29,226 bases of DNA from Ornithoclostridium faecigallinarum. Lineage in GTDB: Bacteria > Bacillota > Clostridia > Christensenellales > UBA3700. The DNA is taken from assembly GCA_018713665.1 (NCBI GenBank), contig DVOI01000017.1, positions 1 to 29,226 of the forward strand, given 5' to 3'. Made by a program: the position numbers and the translations under genes. This document shows positions 15,688 to 23,267 of the stretch, piece after piece. Below the pieces are notes generated by a model that was not told the origin of the DNA, searched no databases, and was given only the letters and a program-made list of their open reading frames with translations. How positions within the stretch are numbered: the stretch's first letter is position 1; every line of letters starts with the position of its first letter.

Positions 15688-16586
15688 CTTATGCACTTGC
15701 CGATGTCCTCACGCATTGCGATTGCGGCGAGCCTTGCCGCCTCGTCGAACGCCTTGCCTGCATATTGCGGCTTGCGGTATGCGGTCAAGATGCCGCGCGA
15801 CGAGTTGACGATGCCGCCGATGCCGTCGCGGAAGCAGACAGCGAGGTCCTCCGCCTTTCCGCCCTGCGCCCCGTAGCCGGGAATGAGGAAGAAGAGGTTC
15901 GGGTGCGCTTTGCGGATTGCCTCCGCCTGCGCCTTGTGCGTCGCGCCGACGACCGCGCCGACGCTCGAATAGCCGTACTTGCCGCGCAGATCCGCGCCCC
16001 ACTCGTCGACGAGGCACGCCATATTCTCGTACAACGTCTTGCCGTTGTCCATCAGCCTGTCCTGCAGCTCGCCGCTGCCGGGGTTTGAGGTCTTGACGAG
16101 GACGAAGATGCCGCGGTCGTTCTTTTTGCAATCGGCGACGAACGGCAAGACGCCGTCGCTGCCGAGATAGCCGTTGACGGTGACAAAGTCGCTCTCGAAC
16201 GGCGTGACCGCGCTGCCCTCGAGCACCGTCTCGCCGAGGTAGGCGTTGCTGTAAGCTGAAGCGGTGCTGCCGATGTCGTTGCGTTTGACGTCGGCGATCG
16301 TGAACAGCCCGTGCTGACGCGCATACGCGAGCGTATCCGAGAACGCGCGCATGCCCTCGACGCCGTACATCTCATAATAGGCGACCTGCACTTTGACCGC
16401 CGGGACGACGTCCTTGATTGCGTCGATCAGCGCAAAGTTGAAGTCCGTGACGTACTTCGCCGCGTCATAGAGCGTCTCGCACTTGCCGCGCACGTCGTCG
16501 GGAAGGTAATCGATGCAGGTGTCAAGTCCCACCACCGACGGATTGTCCGTCTCTTTGATCTTGTCGATAAGTCTGTCGATCAGCAT
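15684..16586 (-). CDS. pyrF: Orotidine 5'-phosphate decarboxylase, subfamily 2
   Basis: Protein of 300 residues, longer than the ~230-residue classical PyrF and of the subfamily-2 type. It removes CO2 from OMP to give UMP. The catalytic block is FTIADVKRNDIGST with Asp99, Lys101 and Asp104, and VGLDTCIDYLP marks the N-terminal strand. The phosphate region is LIPGYGAQGG and NSSRGIL. The ATG lies inside the last 7 nt of pyrC, with GGACGG upstream. Its stop overlaps pyrK. Confidence 0.95.
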   Translation of the reverse strand: MLIDRLIDKIKETDNPSVVGLDTCIDYLPDDVRGKCETLYDAAKYVTDFNFALIDAIKDVVPAVKVQVAYYEMYGVEGMRAFSDTLAYARQHGLFTIADVKRNDIGSTASAYSNAYLGETVLEGSAVTPFESDFVTVNGYLGSDGVLPFVADCKKNDRGIFVLVKTSNPGSGELQDRLMDNGKTLYENMACLVDEWGADLRGKYGYSSVGAVVGATHKAQAEAIRKAHPNLFFLIPGYGAQGGKAEDLAVCFRDGIGGIVNSSRGILTAYRKPQYAGKAFDEAARLAAIAMREDIGKCIR

Positions 16587-17842
16587 ATTTCACCGTCCTT
16601 GAATTTGATTTTTCCTTCGACCATAGTCATCTTGACCCTGCCGAAGACCTTGCGGCCCTTGAACGGGGTATTTTTGCCCTTGGAGAAGAAGCGCTCGGGC
16701 TCGATCTCGAACTGCTCGCCGAGGTCGACCAGCACGATGTCCGCAAGTCCTCCCTTTTCTATCTTGCCGCAGGGGACGCCGACCAGCTTAGCCGGGTTTT
16801 CGGTCATCAATTGCGACAGTTTTTGCAGCGTGATCGCGCCGCTCTTCACCAGATATGTATACGACAGCGCGAACGAGGTCTCGAGTCCGCTTATGCCGTT
16901 GGCGGCGTCGTTCAGCGCGCCCTTTTCGTGCGCGGCGTGCGGCGCGTGGTCGGTGACGATCGCGTCGACCGTACCGTCCTGAATCGCGCAGACGATTGCC
17001 TGTCTGTCCCTCTCCTCGCGCAGCGGCGGATTGACCTTCGCCATCGGGTCGCCGTTTGCGGCAAGCTCGTCGGTCGCGGCGAAATAGTGGGGGCATGTCT
17101 CGCAGCTGACCTTGATGCCCGCGCGCTTGGCGTCGCGTATCAGTCTTGCGCTCCCCTCCGTGCTGATGTGCGCGATGTGCACCTTTGTCGACAGCGCGTC
17201 GGCGAGCACGATTTCGCGCGCCGCCATCACCTCTTCGCTCGCCCTCGTGATGCCGCGATAGCCCGCTTCCGAGGCGGTATATCCCTCGTTGATTACGCCG
17301 CCGGCGACGAGCGAAAGCTCTTCGCAATGGCTGATCAAAAGCGCGTCGAACTGCTTTGCGTATTCGAGCGCGACACGCATCGTCTGCGCGTTTTCGACAG
17401 GTCTGCCGTCGTCCGAGAACGCGACAGCGCCGGCGGCTTTGAGCTTGCCGAACTCTGCGATCTGTTTGCCCTCTTGTCCGACGGTGATCGCGGCGATGGG
17501 ATAGACCTTTGCAAGCCCCACCTCTTCGGCGCGAGTCTTGACGTATTTGACGATATATTTGTTGTCGGTCACCGGCTTGGTGTTGGGCATGCAGCACACA
17601 GCCGCAAAGCCTCCGGCGACGGCGGCGCGGCAGCCGCTCTCGATGTCCTCTTTGTACTCGAAACCGGGCTCGCGCAGGTGGACGTGCATGTCGACGAACG
17701 CGGGCAGCGCCGTCAGACCTCTCGCGTCGACGACCGTCGCCCCCTTGGGCGCTTTGACGTCGCCGACCTCGGCGACGCGGTCTCCGTCGACGGCTATATC
17801 TACCGTTTTGCCGAACAGGTCGGCGCCTTTGATGACGATCAT
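16580..17842 (-). CDS. pyrC: Dihydroorotase
   Basis: Protein of 420 residues of the long, bacterial type. It closes carbamoyl aspartate to dihydroorotate. Metal ligands are HVHLREPG (His53, His55), ISHCEE, IAHISTEGSA and VTDHAPH. The order (zinc HxH, His, His, Asp) is complete, so it should be catalytic and not the inactive partner form that some ATCases carry. The ATG overlaps the pyrB stop (ATGA) and GGAGG lies 6 nt upstream. Reading further upstream in frame runs into pyrB. Confidence 0.95.
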   Translation of the reverse strand: MIVIKGADLFGKTVDIAVDGDRVAEVGDVKAPKGATVVDARGLTALPAFVDMHVHLREPGFEYKEDIESGCRAAVAGGFAAVCCMPNTKPVTDNKYIVKYVKTRAEEVGLAKVYPIAAITVGQEGKQIAEFGKLKAAGAVAFSDDGRPVENAQTMRVALEYAKQFDALLISHCEELSLVAGGVINEGYTASEAGYRGITRASEEVMAAREIVLADALSTKVHIAHISTEGSARLIRDAKRAGIKVSCETCPHYFAATDELAANGDPMAKVNPPLREERDRQAIVCAIQDGTVDAIVTDHAPHAAHEKGALNDAANGISGLETSFALSYTYLVKSGAITLQKLSQLMTENPAKLVGVPCGKIEKGGLADIVLVDLGEQFEIEPERFFSKGKNTPFKGRKVFGRVKMTMVEGKIKFKDGEIC

Positions 17843-18753
17843 TGTTTTCCTCCGAGAAGCATTTTGAGCAGCGCCATTCTGGTCGCGACTCCGTTGGTGA
17901 CCTGGACGTCTTTGAGGCAATAGTCCTTGTCGAGCACGTCATAGGCGAGCTCGACTCCCCTGTTGACGGGACCGGGATGCAGGACGACCGCGCCCTTGTT
18001 TGCGAGCTTCATCCGCGCGTCGGTGATGCCGAAGAAGGAGGTATATTCTCCGTAACTCGGGAAGAGCCCGACCTGTTGCCTCTCCAATTGGATGCGCAGT
18101 CCCATCACCGCGTCCGAGCCCTCGAACGCCTCTTCGATGGTCTTGCAGACGGTGCACTTCATCCTCTCGATACCGAGGGGGAGCATCGTCGGCGGCGCGA
18201 ACACTTTGACCTTTGCGCCCATCGTCGTCAAGCTCTCCATATTGCTGCGCGCAACGCGGCTGTGCTTGATGTCGCCGATGATCGCGACGGTCAGCCCTTC
18301 GACCTTGCCGAAGCGCTCGACGATCGTGAACAGGTCGAGAAGCGCCTGCGTCGGATGCGCGTGCAGACCGTCGCCGGCGTTGACGACGGGGATGTCGACG
18401 TTGTCGGCGACCAATTGCGGCGCGCCCGAGACGGAGTGGCGGATGACAATCGCGTCGGTGCCCATCGCCTCGATGGTCTTTGCGGTGTCGATCAGCGACT
18501 CGCCCTTTTGCACGCTCGAAGTCGCGACGTCGAGGCTCGCGACGGTCGCGCCCAAATACTTGCATGCGTCCTCGAACGAAGTGCGCGTGCGCGTGCTGTT
18601 TTCATAGAACAGCGTCGCGACCATCTTGCCCTTGAGCTCGTCCGAAAACTTGTCGGCGGACAAAATGCGGCGCTTCATCTCGAATGCGGAATCGAGCAGC
18701 GCTTGAAGGGTCTCTTTCGAGACGTCTTTCATCTTCAAAAAGTCTTGCAGCAT
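17839..18753 (-). CDS. pyrB: Aspartate carbamoyltransferase catalytic subunit
   Basis: Protein of 304 residues that joins carbamoyl phosphate and aspartate. Active-site blocks are FYENSTRTRTSFE (about 49-61, carbamoyl phosphate), RHSVSGAP, HPTQALLDLFT and the aspartate-binding HPGPVNRGVEL. No pyrI lies next to it, so a trimer without regulatory chains is likely, as in Bacillus. GGAGAG precedes the ATG at 18753; a longer in-frame reading at 18837 would lie upstream of the promoter. First gene of the 12-gene unit. The short leader leaves no room for a PyrR-type attenuator. Confidence 0.95.
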   Translation of the reverse strand: MLQDFLKMKDVSKETLQALLDSAFEMKRRILSADKFSDELKGKMVATLFYENSTRTRTSFEDACKYLGATVASLDVATSSVQKGESLIDTAKTIEAMGTDAIVIRHSVSGAPQLVADNVDIPVVNAGDGLHAHPTQALLDLFTIVERFGKVEGLTVAIIGDIKHSRVARSNMESLTTMGAKVKVFAPPTMLPLGIERMKCTVCKTIEEAFEGSDAVMGLRIQLERQQVGLFPSYGEYTSFFGITDARMKLANKGAVVLHPGPVNRGVELAYDVLDKDYCLKDVQVTNGVATRMALLKMLLGGKQ

Positions 18754-18779
18754 AACACTCTCCGAATGTCGTTTGTAAT

Positions 18780-18788
18780 ATAATATCA
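18780..18788 (-). promoter_or_regulatory. Extended -10 promoter for pyrB operon
   Basis: On the minus strand TGATATTAT (18788-18780), an extended -10 of good quality. The -35 at the right distance is poor (TTTATT at 17 nt). The predicted leader is only about 20 nt and ends in the pyrB ribosome-binding site, so no attenuator fits within it. Confidence 0.6.
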
Positions 18789-18854
18789 CATATGCGCGCA
18801 AAAATAAAGCAAAAGCGCGCGCATGCTCGTGCGGCAAGCGGAGCGCTTGAGGGC

Positions 18855-18909
18855 GAAAAAATACGTCCTTTGCGCCCGAAAACCCGATACAGGTCGCAAA
18901 AAACGTATT
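18855..18909 (-). terminator. Intrinsic terminator of the YbjN-like gene
   Basis: Outer arms ACGTATT and AATACGT (18903-18909 with 18860-18866) and inner arms TTTGCG and CGCAAA (18869-18874 with 18895-18900) form a bulged hairpin. On the minus strand it is followed by six T (18860-18855). It separates the YbjN-like gene from pyrB. Confidence 0.65.
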
Positions 18910-18954
18910 CTCTGCGAGGTCTTGCCGCAGCCCGACGCCAAAAATTTTTTCGCG

Positions 18955-19425
18955 TCAATCTGCTATCTTCTTCATAAACTCGTCCAAGTCGATCATGCCC
19001 ATCGCGAGCGCTGCGATCTTTTCGTTGTACTTGTCGATATAGCTCGTGACGAGAGCGACTATCGTGCCGAACGTGGCTTGAGGATCCTCGACGTCGCACC
19101 CCTCGAACAGCGTGGTCAGCTCATATCCTATCGTGCCGTCCTCGGGATCCATGTCGAAGTTGCCCAAAAACATCTCCGAGTTGACCTTGTGCACCGCGAT
19201 CGCGCACGCCGCCATCTTCTTGCCGTCGCGCACCACGGCGGGCAGCATCGACCACATCCACATCCTGAGCGGCTTGTCGTCAAAGGTGATATGAAAGCGC
19301 ATCGGCAGATCGTCGCCCTGCACTCCCGTTTCGACCGCGCACTTTTCGTCGTCGCGATCGTATTTGAAGCCGATCGAATCCAAATATCCGCAAAATTTCG
19401 AGTAAAGAGACTGTTTTGTTTCCAT
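18955..19425 (-). CDS. YbjN-domain protein
   Basis: Protein of 156 residues, without signal peptide or membrane helix. It shows the alternating strand-helix character of the YbjN (type III secretion chaperone-like) fold: an N-terminal helix LYSKFCGYLDSIGF, central strands MRFHITFDD and LRMWMWSML, NFDMDPEDGTIGYELTTLF, then C-terminal helices ending in DLDEFMKKIAD. Such proteins often bind another protein, but no partner is evident here. AAGGAGG 6 nt before the ATG makes the start firm. It has its own promoter (19461-19489) and terminator (18855-18909), so it is a single-gene unit. Confidence 0.8.
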   Translation of the reverse strand: METKQSLYSKFCGYLDSIGFKYDRDDEKCAVETGVQGDDLPMRFHITFDDKPLRMWMWSMLPAVVRDGKKMAACAIAVHKVNSEMFLGNFDMDPEDGTIGYELTTLFEGCDVEDPQATFGTIVALVTSYIDKYNEKIAALAMGMIDLDEFMKKIAD

Positions 19426-19460
19426 GATTTTCCTCCTTTGCCGCTTTAGCGGTCATCGAT

Positions 19461-19489
19461 ATTATAACATATCGCTTTTGACTTTTCAA
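19461..19489 (-). promoter_or_regulatory. Promoter of the YbjN-like gene
   Basis: On the minus strand TTGAAA (19489-19484), a 17-nt spacer and TGTTATAAT (-10 19466-19461, extended). A small CCGC-TAAA-GCGG hairpin lies in the leader just before AAGGAGG. Confidence 0.75.
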
Positions 19490-19508
19490 TGTTTTTTCGC
19501 ATTTTTCG

Positions 19509-19540
19509 CAAAAAAGAAGAACGCCCTGCGGCGCCCTTCT
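19509..19540 (-). terminator. Intrinsic terminator of the four-helix membrane protein gene
   Basis: On the minus strand AGAAGGGCGCC (19540-19530), loop of 4 nt, GGCGTTCTTCT (19525-19515), 11 pairs with two G.U, followed by a run of T (19515-19510). It starts 16 nt after the stop codon at 19557. Confidence 0.85.
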
Positions 19541-19556
19541 CTTCGATTTACGTCCG

Positions 19557-20078
19557 TCACTTCTTTGAGCCGACCAACGCGCCCACGCCTCCGACGACCG
19601 AGCCGGCGGCGAGCAGATACGCGCCGAACGACAGCGTCGTCTCCACGTTGGCGATGCTTCCCAAATCGATGCCGACAAACGCGTCCGCCGCGAGGAAGGT
19701 GAACACCAACGCGAGGATACCGCACAAAATCGCGCCTATGCCGGCGATCTTGCCCAGCAGTCTAATCAAGCCTATGTTGACCAAAAGTCTGACGAGCACC
19801 AACGCAAATCCTGCGACGGTGAGAATGCCGGCAACCCATGCGAACAGCTGCATCACCAGCGAATATTCGGGCGGATTCTCCCAATCGTTCATCTCTGCCC
19901 AATCCTCGAGCGTCATGCTCTCCGTCTCGCCTTCTATAAGTCCGCCGAGCGCCTCGCCCTGTTGATGCGTCCAATCGGTGAACAGGCCGACGACGGCGAG
20001 CGCCGCGCCGACAAGAGCGACGACCAGCATGACGATCGTCAATGTCGAAATGCGCTTTTTAGCTTTCCTCTTTGCCAT
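19557..20078 (-). CDS. Four-helix membrane protein, unknown function
   Basis: Protein of 173 residues with predicted helices at 12-33, 74-100, 108-131 and 150-170, a basic N-terminus (KRKAKKR) inside and a short acidic segment at 49-70 outside (EGETESMTLEDWAEMNDWE). The last two helices are rich in small residues (AGIGAILCGILALVF, LLAAGSVVGGVGALVG), giving close helix packing. No transporter or enzyme motif is visible. AAAGGAGGAT supports the ATG start. It has its own promoter (20149-20177), whose mRNA would start with a perfect 16-bp hairpin, and a strong terminator, so it is a single-gene unit. Confidence 0.8.
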   Translation of the reverse strand: MAKRKAKKRISTLTIVMLVVALVGAALAVVGLFTDWTHQQGEALGGLIEGETESMTLEDWAEMNDWENPPEYSLVMQLFAWVAGILTVAGFALVLVRLLVNIGLIRLLGKIAGIGAILCGILALVFTFLAADAFVGIDLGSIANVETTLSFGAYLLAAGSVVGGVGALVGSKK

Positions 20079-20101
20079 AAAGATCCTCCTTTTTGATATA
20101 C

Positions 20102-20137
20102 TTTGGGCGGCAAAACCACGCGGTTTTGCCGCCCAAA
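20102..20137 (-). promoter_or_regulatory. 5'-terminal hairpin of the four-helix membrane protein mRNA
   Basis: A perfect 16-bp inverted repeat, TTTGGGCGGCAAAACC with its complement, around a 4-nt loop. The predicted transcription start (20142) lies 4 nt before it, so the mRNA would begin with this stem. No T-run follows, which argues against an intrinsic terminator for the exonuclease gene. It resembles 5' stabilising stems that shield mRNA from 5' decay; control of translation is also possible, as AGGAGG lies 12 nt downstream. Confidence 0.55.
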
Positions 20138-20148
20138 TCTACATCTTC

Positions 20149-20177
20149 ATTCTATCACGTCTTGCGCGCTTTGTCAA
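20149..20177 (-). promoter_or_regulatory. Promoter of the four-helix membrane protein gene
   Basis: On the minus strand TTGACA (20177-20172), a 17-nt spacer, TGATAGAAT (-10 20154-20149, extended). The -35 overlaps the stop codon of the exonuclease gene (20174). Confidence 0.75.
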
Positions 20178-21289
20178 CGATGAGAGCCCTGTTTTGTCGG
20201 GTCGTTGTTTTTGCGCCTCTTTCGTTTTTTGCGTTTGACTTCGCGCGCGAACTCCGGCTTGTCGAAGCGGTCCCAGTCGAGGTTTGCCTCCTCGGGCAGG
20301 GGATAAGCCTTTTCGAACTCGTCGGCGGTCATCATCTCGATTGCGCCCTCTTTTGCGAGCCTTCTCGAGCGGTTGAACTTGGAACACTTGCGCGCCTTGC
20401 CCGTCTCGTCCTCGCGCGCCAGCGACACATAGACCGCCGCCTCGGAGGGCTTGAACGTATACCCCATGCCGGCGGCGTCTATACGGGTCAGCGCCCTCAT
20501 CGCCCTGTCGTAATCAAAGCTCTCGAGGTTGTCCGAAAGACAGACTTTTTTGCCGTCGTTGCGCCTGTTGATGTCCTCGGCAAAGCGCATGAACATCTCG
20601 TAGTTGCGGCTGCCGCGCAGGCAGAAATTCTCTTGTCCCGGCTTGACCTTGCGGTAGTGCGGACGCGGAGTCTTGTCCCGCGAATCGCGCATCTCCTCTG
20701 TGCTGTAAGCGTAGTAAAAGCCCTCTGTCTCGCCCTGAAAGTCGGGATTTGCTGCGACAGCCTCGTCCATATTTATACCGAGGCGCGCGCACATCGCCTT
20801 TGCGACGTTCATCGTCATCTCGGCGTCCATATCGCTGCGGTGGGCGTCGTGCGCCTCCATTCCGCACCACGTCTCGTATGCGGCGGCGAGCCTGCACACG
20901 TTTTGGCGTTCGGACAGTTTTTGTTCCCAGAGCTGCACGTCGAAGAAGCGTATCTTGGGCGGATCCAGCTTGTAGCGGTTGCACTCGTCCAGCAGATAGA
21001 CGACGTCCGCGGCGGTGTTGAATCCCACCGCAACCGCTCCGTCGAGCAACTCGGCCAATCTCGGAAATATGCCGTCGAACTTGGGTTTTGTCTTGAAGAT
21101 GCGGCGGTCGTACGCCATCATCTTGCGGACGACGAACCAGTCGAACGGCGCGTCGGGATTGATGAGGATGTCCTCGCGCGGCTCCAAGACGTTGAAATTT
21201 TCATCGGTCAGCACAAAGCCTATGCTGAACAATTTGCCCGTCTTGTCAAAGCAATTCGCGCATTCGGTATCGAAAAAGAGATATTTCAT
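20174..21289 (-). CDS. DEDDh exonuclease with unassigned C-terminal half
   Basis: Protein of 371 residues. Residues 1-165 form a DnaQ-like exonuclease core: Asp7 and Glu9 in YLFFDTE, Asp95 in GFNTAADVVYLL, and His150 with Asp155 in AHRSDMDAE give a complete DEDDh set, which hydrolyses RNA or DNA from the 3' end using two metals. The remaining ~200 residues have no family I recognise, contain motifs such as SRNYEMFMRFAEDIN and SDNLESFDYDRAMRAL, and end in a basic tail (KRKKRKRRK) that likely holds nucleic acid. The start at 21289 is set by GGAGG 4 nt upstream; a further 14 upstream codons are rejected. Its -10 overlaps that of the divergent PLC-like gene. Confidence 0.85.
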   Translation of the reverse strand: MKYLFFDTECANCFDKTGKLFSIGFVLTDENFNVLEPREDILINPDAPFDWFVVRKMMAYDRRIFKTKPKFDGIFPRLAELLDGAVAVGFNTAADVVYLLDECNRYKLDPPKIRFFDVQLWEQKLSERQNVCRLAAAYETWCGMEAHDAHRSDMDAEMTMNVAKAMCARLGINMDEAVAANPDFQGETEGFYYAYSTEEMRDSRDKTPRPHYRKVKPGQENFCLRGSRNYEMFMRFAEDINRRNDGKKVCLSDNLESFDYDRAMRALTRIDAAGMGYTFKPSEAAVYVSLAREDETGKARKCSKFNRSRRLAKEGAIEMMTADEFEKAYPLPEEANLDWDRFDKPEFAREVKRKKRKRRKNNDPTKQGSHR

Positions 21290-21310
21290 TTTCCTCCGCG
21301 CGCCGCCCGT

Positions 21311-21339
21311 TTGCATTGACGGCGCGAACATGTTATAAT
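21311..21339 (+). promoter_or_regulatory. Divergent promoters with shared -10 region
   Basis: Plus strand: TTGCAT (21311-21316), 17-nt spacer, TGTTATAAT (-10 21334-21339, extended). The predicted start at 21346 lies 3 nt before the ATG at 21349. The same TTATAA core gives TATAAC on the minus strand (21337-21332) as a -10 for the exonuclease gene, with a weak -35. Confidence 0.6.
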
Positions 21340-21348
21340 TTCATTGTT

Positions 21349-22284
21349 ATGGCATCCTACTACACTCACTACCGCTGCGCGCTTCGCGCGGCAAACGATT
21401 TGAGCGACAAGGGTCGCGGACTCGTAGACGGCAGACGCGAGATCTATCTCGCCGGTGCGCAGGGGCCCGACCTGCTCTTTTACGTCTTCGGCAAATACCG
21501 CGGCACGGCAGGGCGCGTTCACACCTGCGCGGTATACGAGCAATTTTGCGCTCTCGCGCGGCTCTGCGCGTCCACCGGCAGCGCGGACTTTGCCGCCTAC
21601 TGTCTCGGCTATGTCTCCCACTATTGTGTGGACAGAGAGATACATCCGCTGATGACTCACGACGCGGCGAACTATATGCGCCGCTTCTTCAAACCCGACC
21701 TCTTTCCGTCGCTGCACATGTTGCAGGAAGCGGCGATTGACCGCATACTCTTCCTGCGCGACAGAGGGGACGGGGCGCGTTTTCATGCCAAAGAGGCGCT
21801 GCCCTTCACCGACGCGTCGCGCGCGGCGACGGCGGCATGTCTTTCCGAGGTCTGCAAGGCGATCGGCAAAGAGCTGCCGTTTGACAAGCTCTACTCCGCC
21901 CAAAAACGTATGGCGACCTACCAGAGCGTGTTCGACAACGTCTACTCGCCGGCATGTCTCGTCGTAAAGGCTGCGGGCGCGCTGATAGGCAAGCCCAACT
22001 ACATCTACGGCTTCGTCACTCCGCCGCTCGATCGGGGAATAGACTTCATGAATGCGGAGCGTCGCCCCTATCCGTCTGTTGTCGGCGAGGACGACTCGTC
22101 TCCGCTCGACCTTTCGGTCGATTCCATATTGGAGAGGGCGCACGCGCGCACGCTCGAGCTTGCGGCGAAGTTTCTTGCCTCAGTCGAAGGGACGCCGTCT
22201 CTCACGCCGTCCGACTTCGAGATTTCGTTTGCCGGCAGGCGCACGCTCGCGCCGCACGAATATTTTGACGGCGCGGACGACTGA
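21349..22284 (+). CDS. Zinc-dependent phospholipase C-like protein
   Basis: Protein of 311 residues. The pattern of zinc ligands matches the Zn_dep_PLPC (phospholipase C/P1 nuclease) fold: His7 near the N-terminus, GAQGPD (Asp41), His58, HxxxDxxxH (His91, Asp95, His99), His104, His123 and downstream residues on helices. Such enzymes hydrolyse phosphodiesters of phospholipids, but this intracellular-looking form without signal peptide may act on another substrate. The start is ATG at 21349 because the consensus -10 lies 9 nt upstream; there is no ribosome-binding site, so a leaderless or near-leaderless mRNA is predicted. Confidence 0.85.
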   Translation: MASYYTHYRCALRAANDLSDKGRGLVDGRREIYLAGAQGPDLLFYVFGKYRGTAGRVHTCAVYEQFCALARLCASTGSADFAAYCLGYVSHYCVDREIHPLMTHDAANYMRRFFKPDLFPSLHMLQEAAIDRILFLRDRGDGARFHAKEALPFTDASRAATAACLSEVCKAIGKELPFDKLYSAQKRMATYQSVFDNVYSPACLVVKAAGALIGKPNYIYGFVTPPLDRGIDFMNAERRPYPSVVGEDDSSPLDLSVDSILERAHARTLELAAKFLASVEGTPSLTPSDFEISFAGRRTLAPHEYFDGADD

Positions 22285-22324
22285 CTTTTCGCAACGCCGC
22301 CTTCACATACGATTTGTTCCGATT

Positions 22325-22355
22325 GGGGAGAGCTGCCGCTCTCCCCTGTTTTATT
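22325..22355 (+). terminator. Intrinsic terminator of the PLC-like gene
   Basis: GGGGAGAGC (22325-22333) pairs with GCTCTCCCC (22338-22346) around a 4-nt loop and is followed by TGTTTTATT. The convergent nanA gene stops at 22351, so nanA mRNA also runs into the stem, though the minus-strand side has no U-run. Confidence 0.85.
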
Positions 22356-23244
22356 CCGCTTTTTCGAATTGTTTTGCGATTTCCTTCATCGCCTTCTTGC
22401 CCTCTTCGGACAGCGGCAGGAAGGGTCTGCGGCAGTCGCCCATCTCTATGCCGAGGCACTCCAAGATATACTTTTCGGACGCGAACACGCCGTACTTGAT
22501 CAGCTGAGCGATGATCTCGTTGACCTCGTATTGAGTCGCGCAAGCCGTCTTTACGTCGTTGTTGACGAAGGAGCGGTAGATGGTGATGAACTTCTCCGCC
22601 ATAAAGTTGTAGGTGCTGCCGATACCGCCGTCCGCGCCCATCGCGAGACCGCCTATCAGCATTTCGTCAAAGCCGTTGTAGACGATGGGTTTCGCCTTCA
22701 TCGTCTTGAACTGCTCGAGCGCGAACAGGTCGGAGGTGGTGTGCTTGATACCGATGAACTTGTCGGTGTGGGCGAACATCTCTTCGGCTGTGCCCTTGTC
22801 GAGGTTGAAGCCATTCGCCGCCGGGAAGTTGTAGACGATCATCGGCAGGCTCGTCGCGTCGGCGATGTCGTAGTAGTATTGTTTGCGCTGTTCGGGGGTG
22901 AAGGCGTAGTAGTAGGGCGCGACCGCGCTGATTGCGTCATAGCCGAGTTTTTCGGCGTTTTTCGCCATCTCGATTGCGTGTTCGGTGCAGACGGTGCCGA
23001 CGTGGGCAATCATCGTGGACTTGCCGTTGTTGGCTTCGGCGGCATACTCGAACAGCGTTTCTCTCTCCTCTTTGGTGAGCAGCAGTCCCTCGCCCGTGGA
23101 GCCGCCGACATAGAAGCCGTTTACCCCTTTTTTGAGGTTATATCGAATGAGTTTCTCGACCGATTTTTTGCTGACCTTATCGTTCTTGTCGAACGGGGTC
23201 AGAAGCGCGGGCAAAATGCCCTTGAACTTTTCTTTGTCGTACAT
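22351..23244 (-). CDS. nanA: N-acetylneuraminate lyase
   Basis: Protein of 297 residues of the DHDPS/NAL family. It cleaves N-acetylneuraminate to N-acetylmannosamine and pyruvate. GGSTGE (47-52) is the carboxylate-binding motif of lyases, Tyr138 in MIVYNFPA is the catalytic tyrosine and Lys167 in FIGIKHTT forms the Schiff base. The context (sialidase, NanE, NanK) settles the sialic acid specificity rather than DapA. The ATG has GGAGG 10 nt upstream; the longer in-frame reading would overlap nanK and is rejected. Confidence 0.94.
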   Translation of the reverse strand: MYDKEKFKGILPALLTPFDKNDKVSKKSVEKLIRYNLKKGVNGFYVGGSTGEGLLLTKEERETLFEYAAEANNGKSTMIAHVGTVCTEHAIEMAKNAEKLGYDAISAVAPYYYAFTPEQRKQYYYDIADATSLPMIVYNFPAANGFNLDKGTAEEMFAHTDKFIGIKHTTSDLFALEQFKTMKAKPIVYNGFDEMLIGGLAMGADGGIGSTYNFMAEKFITIYRSFVNNDVKTACATQYEVNEIIAQLIKYGVFASEKYILECLGIEMGDCRRPFLPLSEEGKKAMKEIAKQFEKAE

Positions 23245-23267
23245 AAAATTTATGCCTCCGTCAAGAG

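Noticed and set aside
18754..18954. PyrR-type attenuator or riboswitch ahead of pyrB
   Set aside because: The hairpin present belongs to the 3' end of the YbjN-like gene and lies upstream of the pyrB promoter.
22325..22346. Terminator of nanA
   Set aside because: The stem is in place for it, but only the plus strand has a U-run, so it is assigned to the PLC-like gene.
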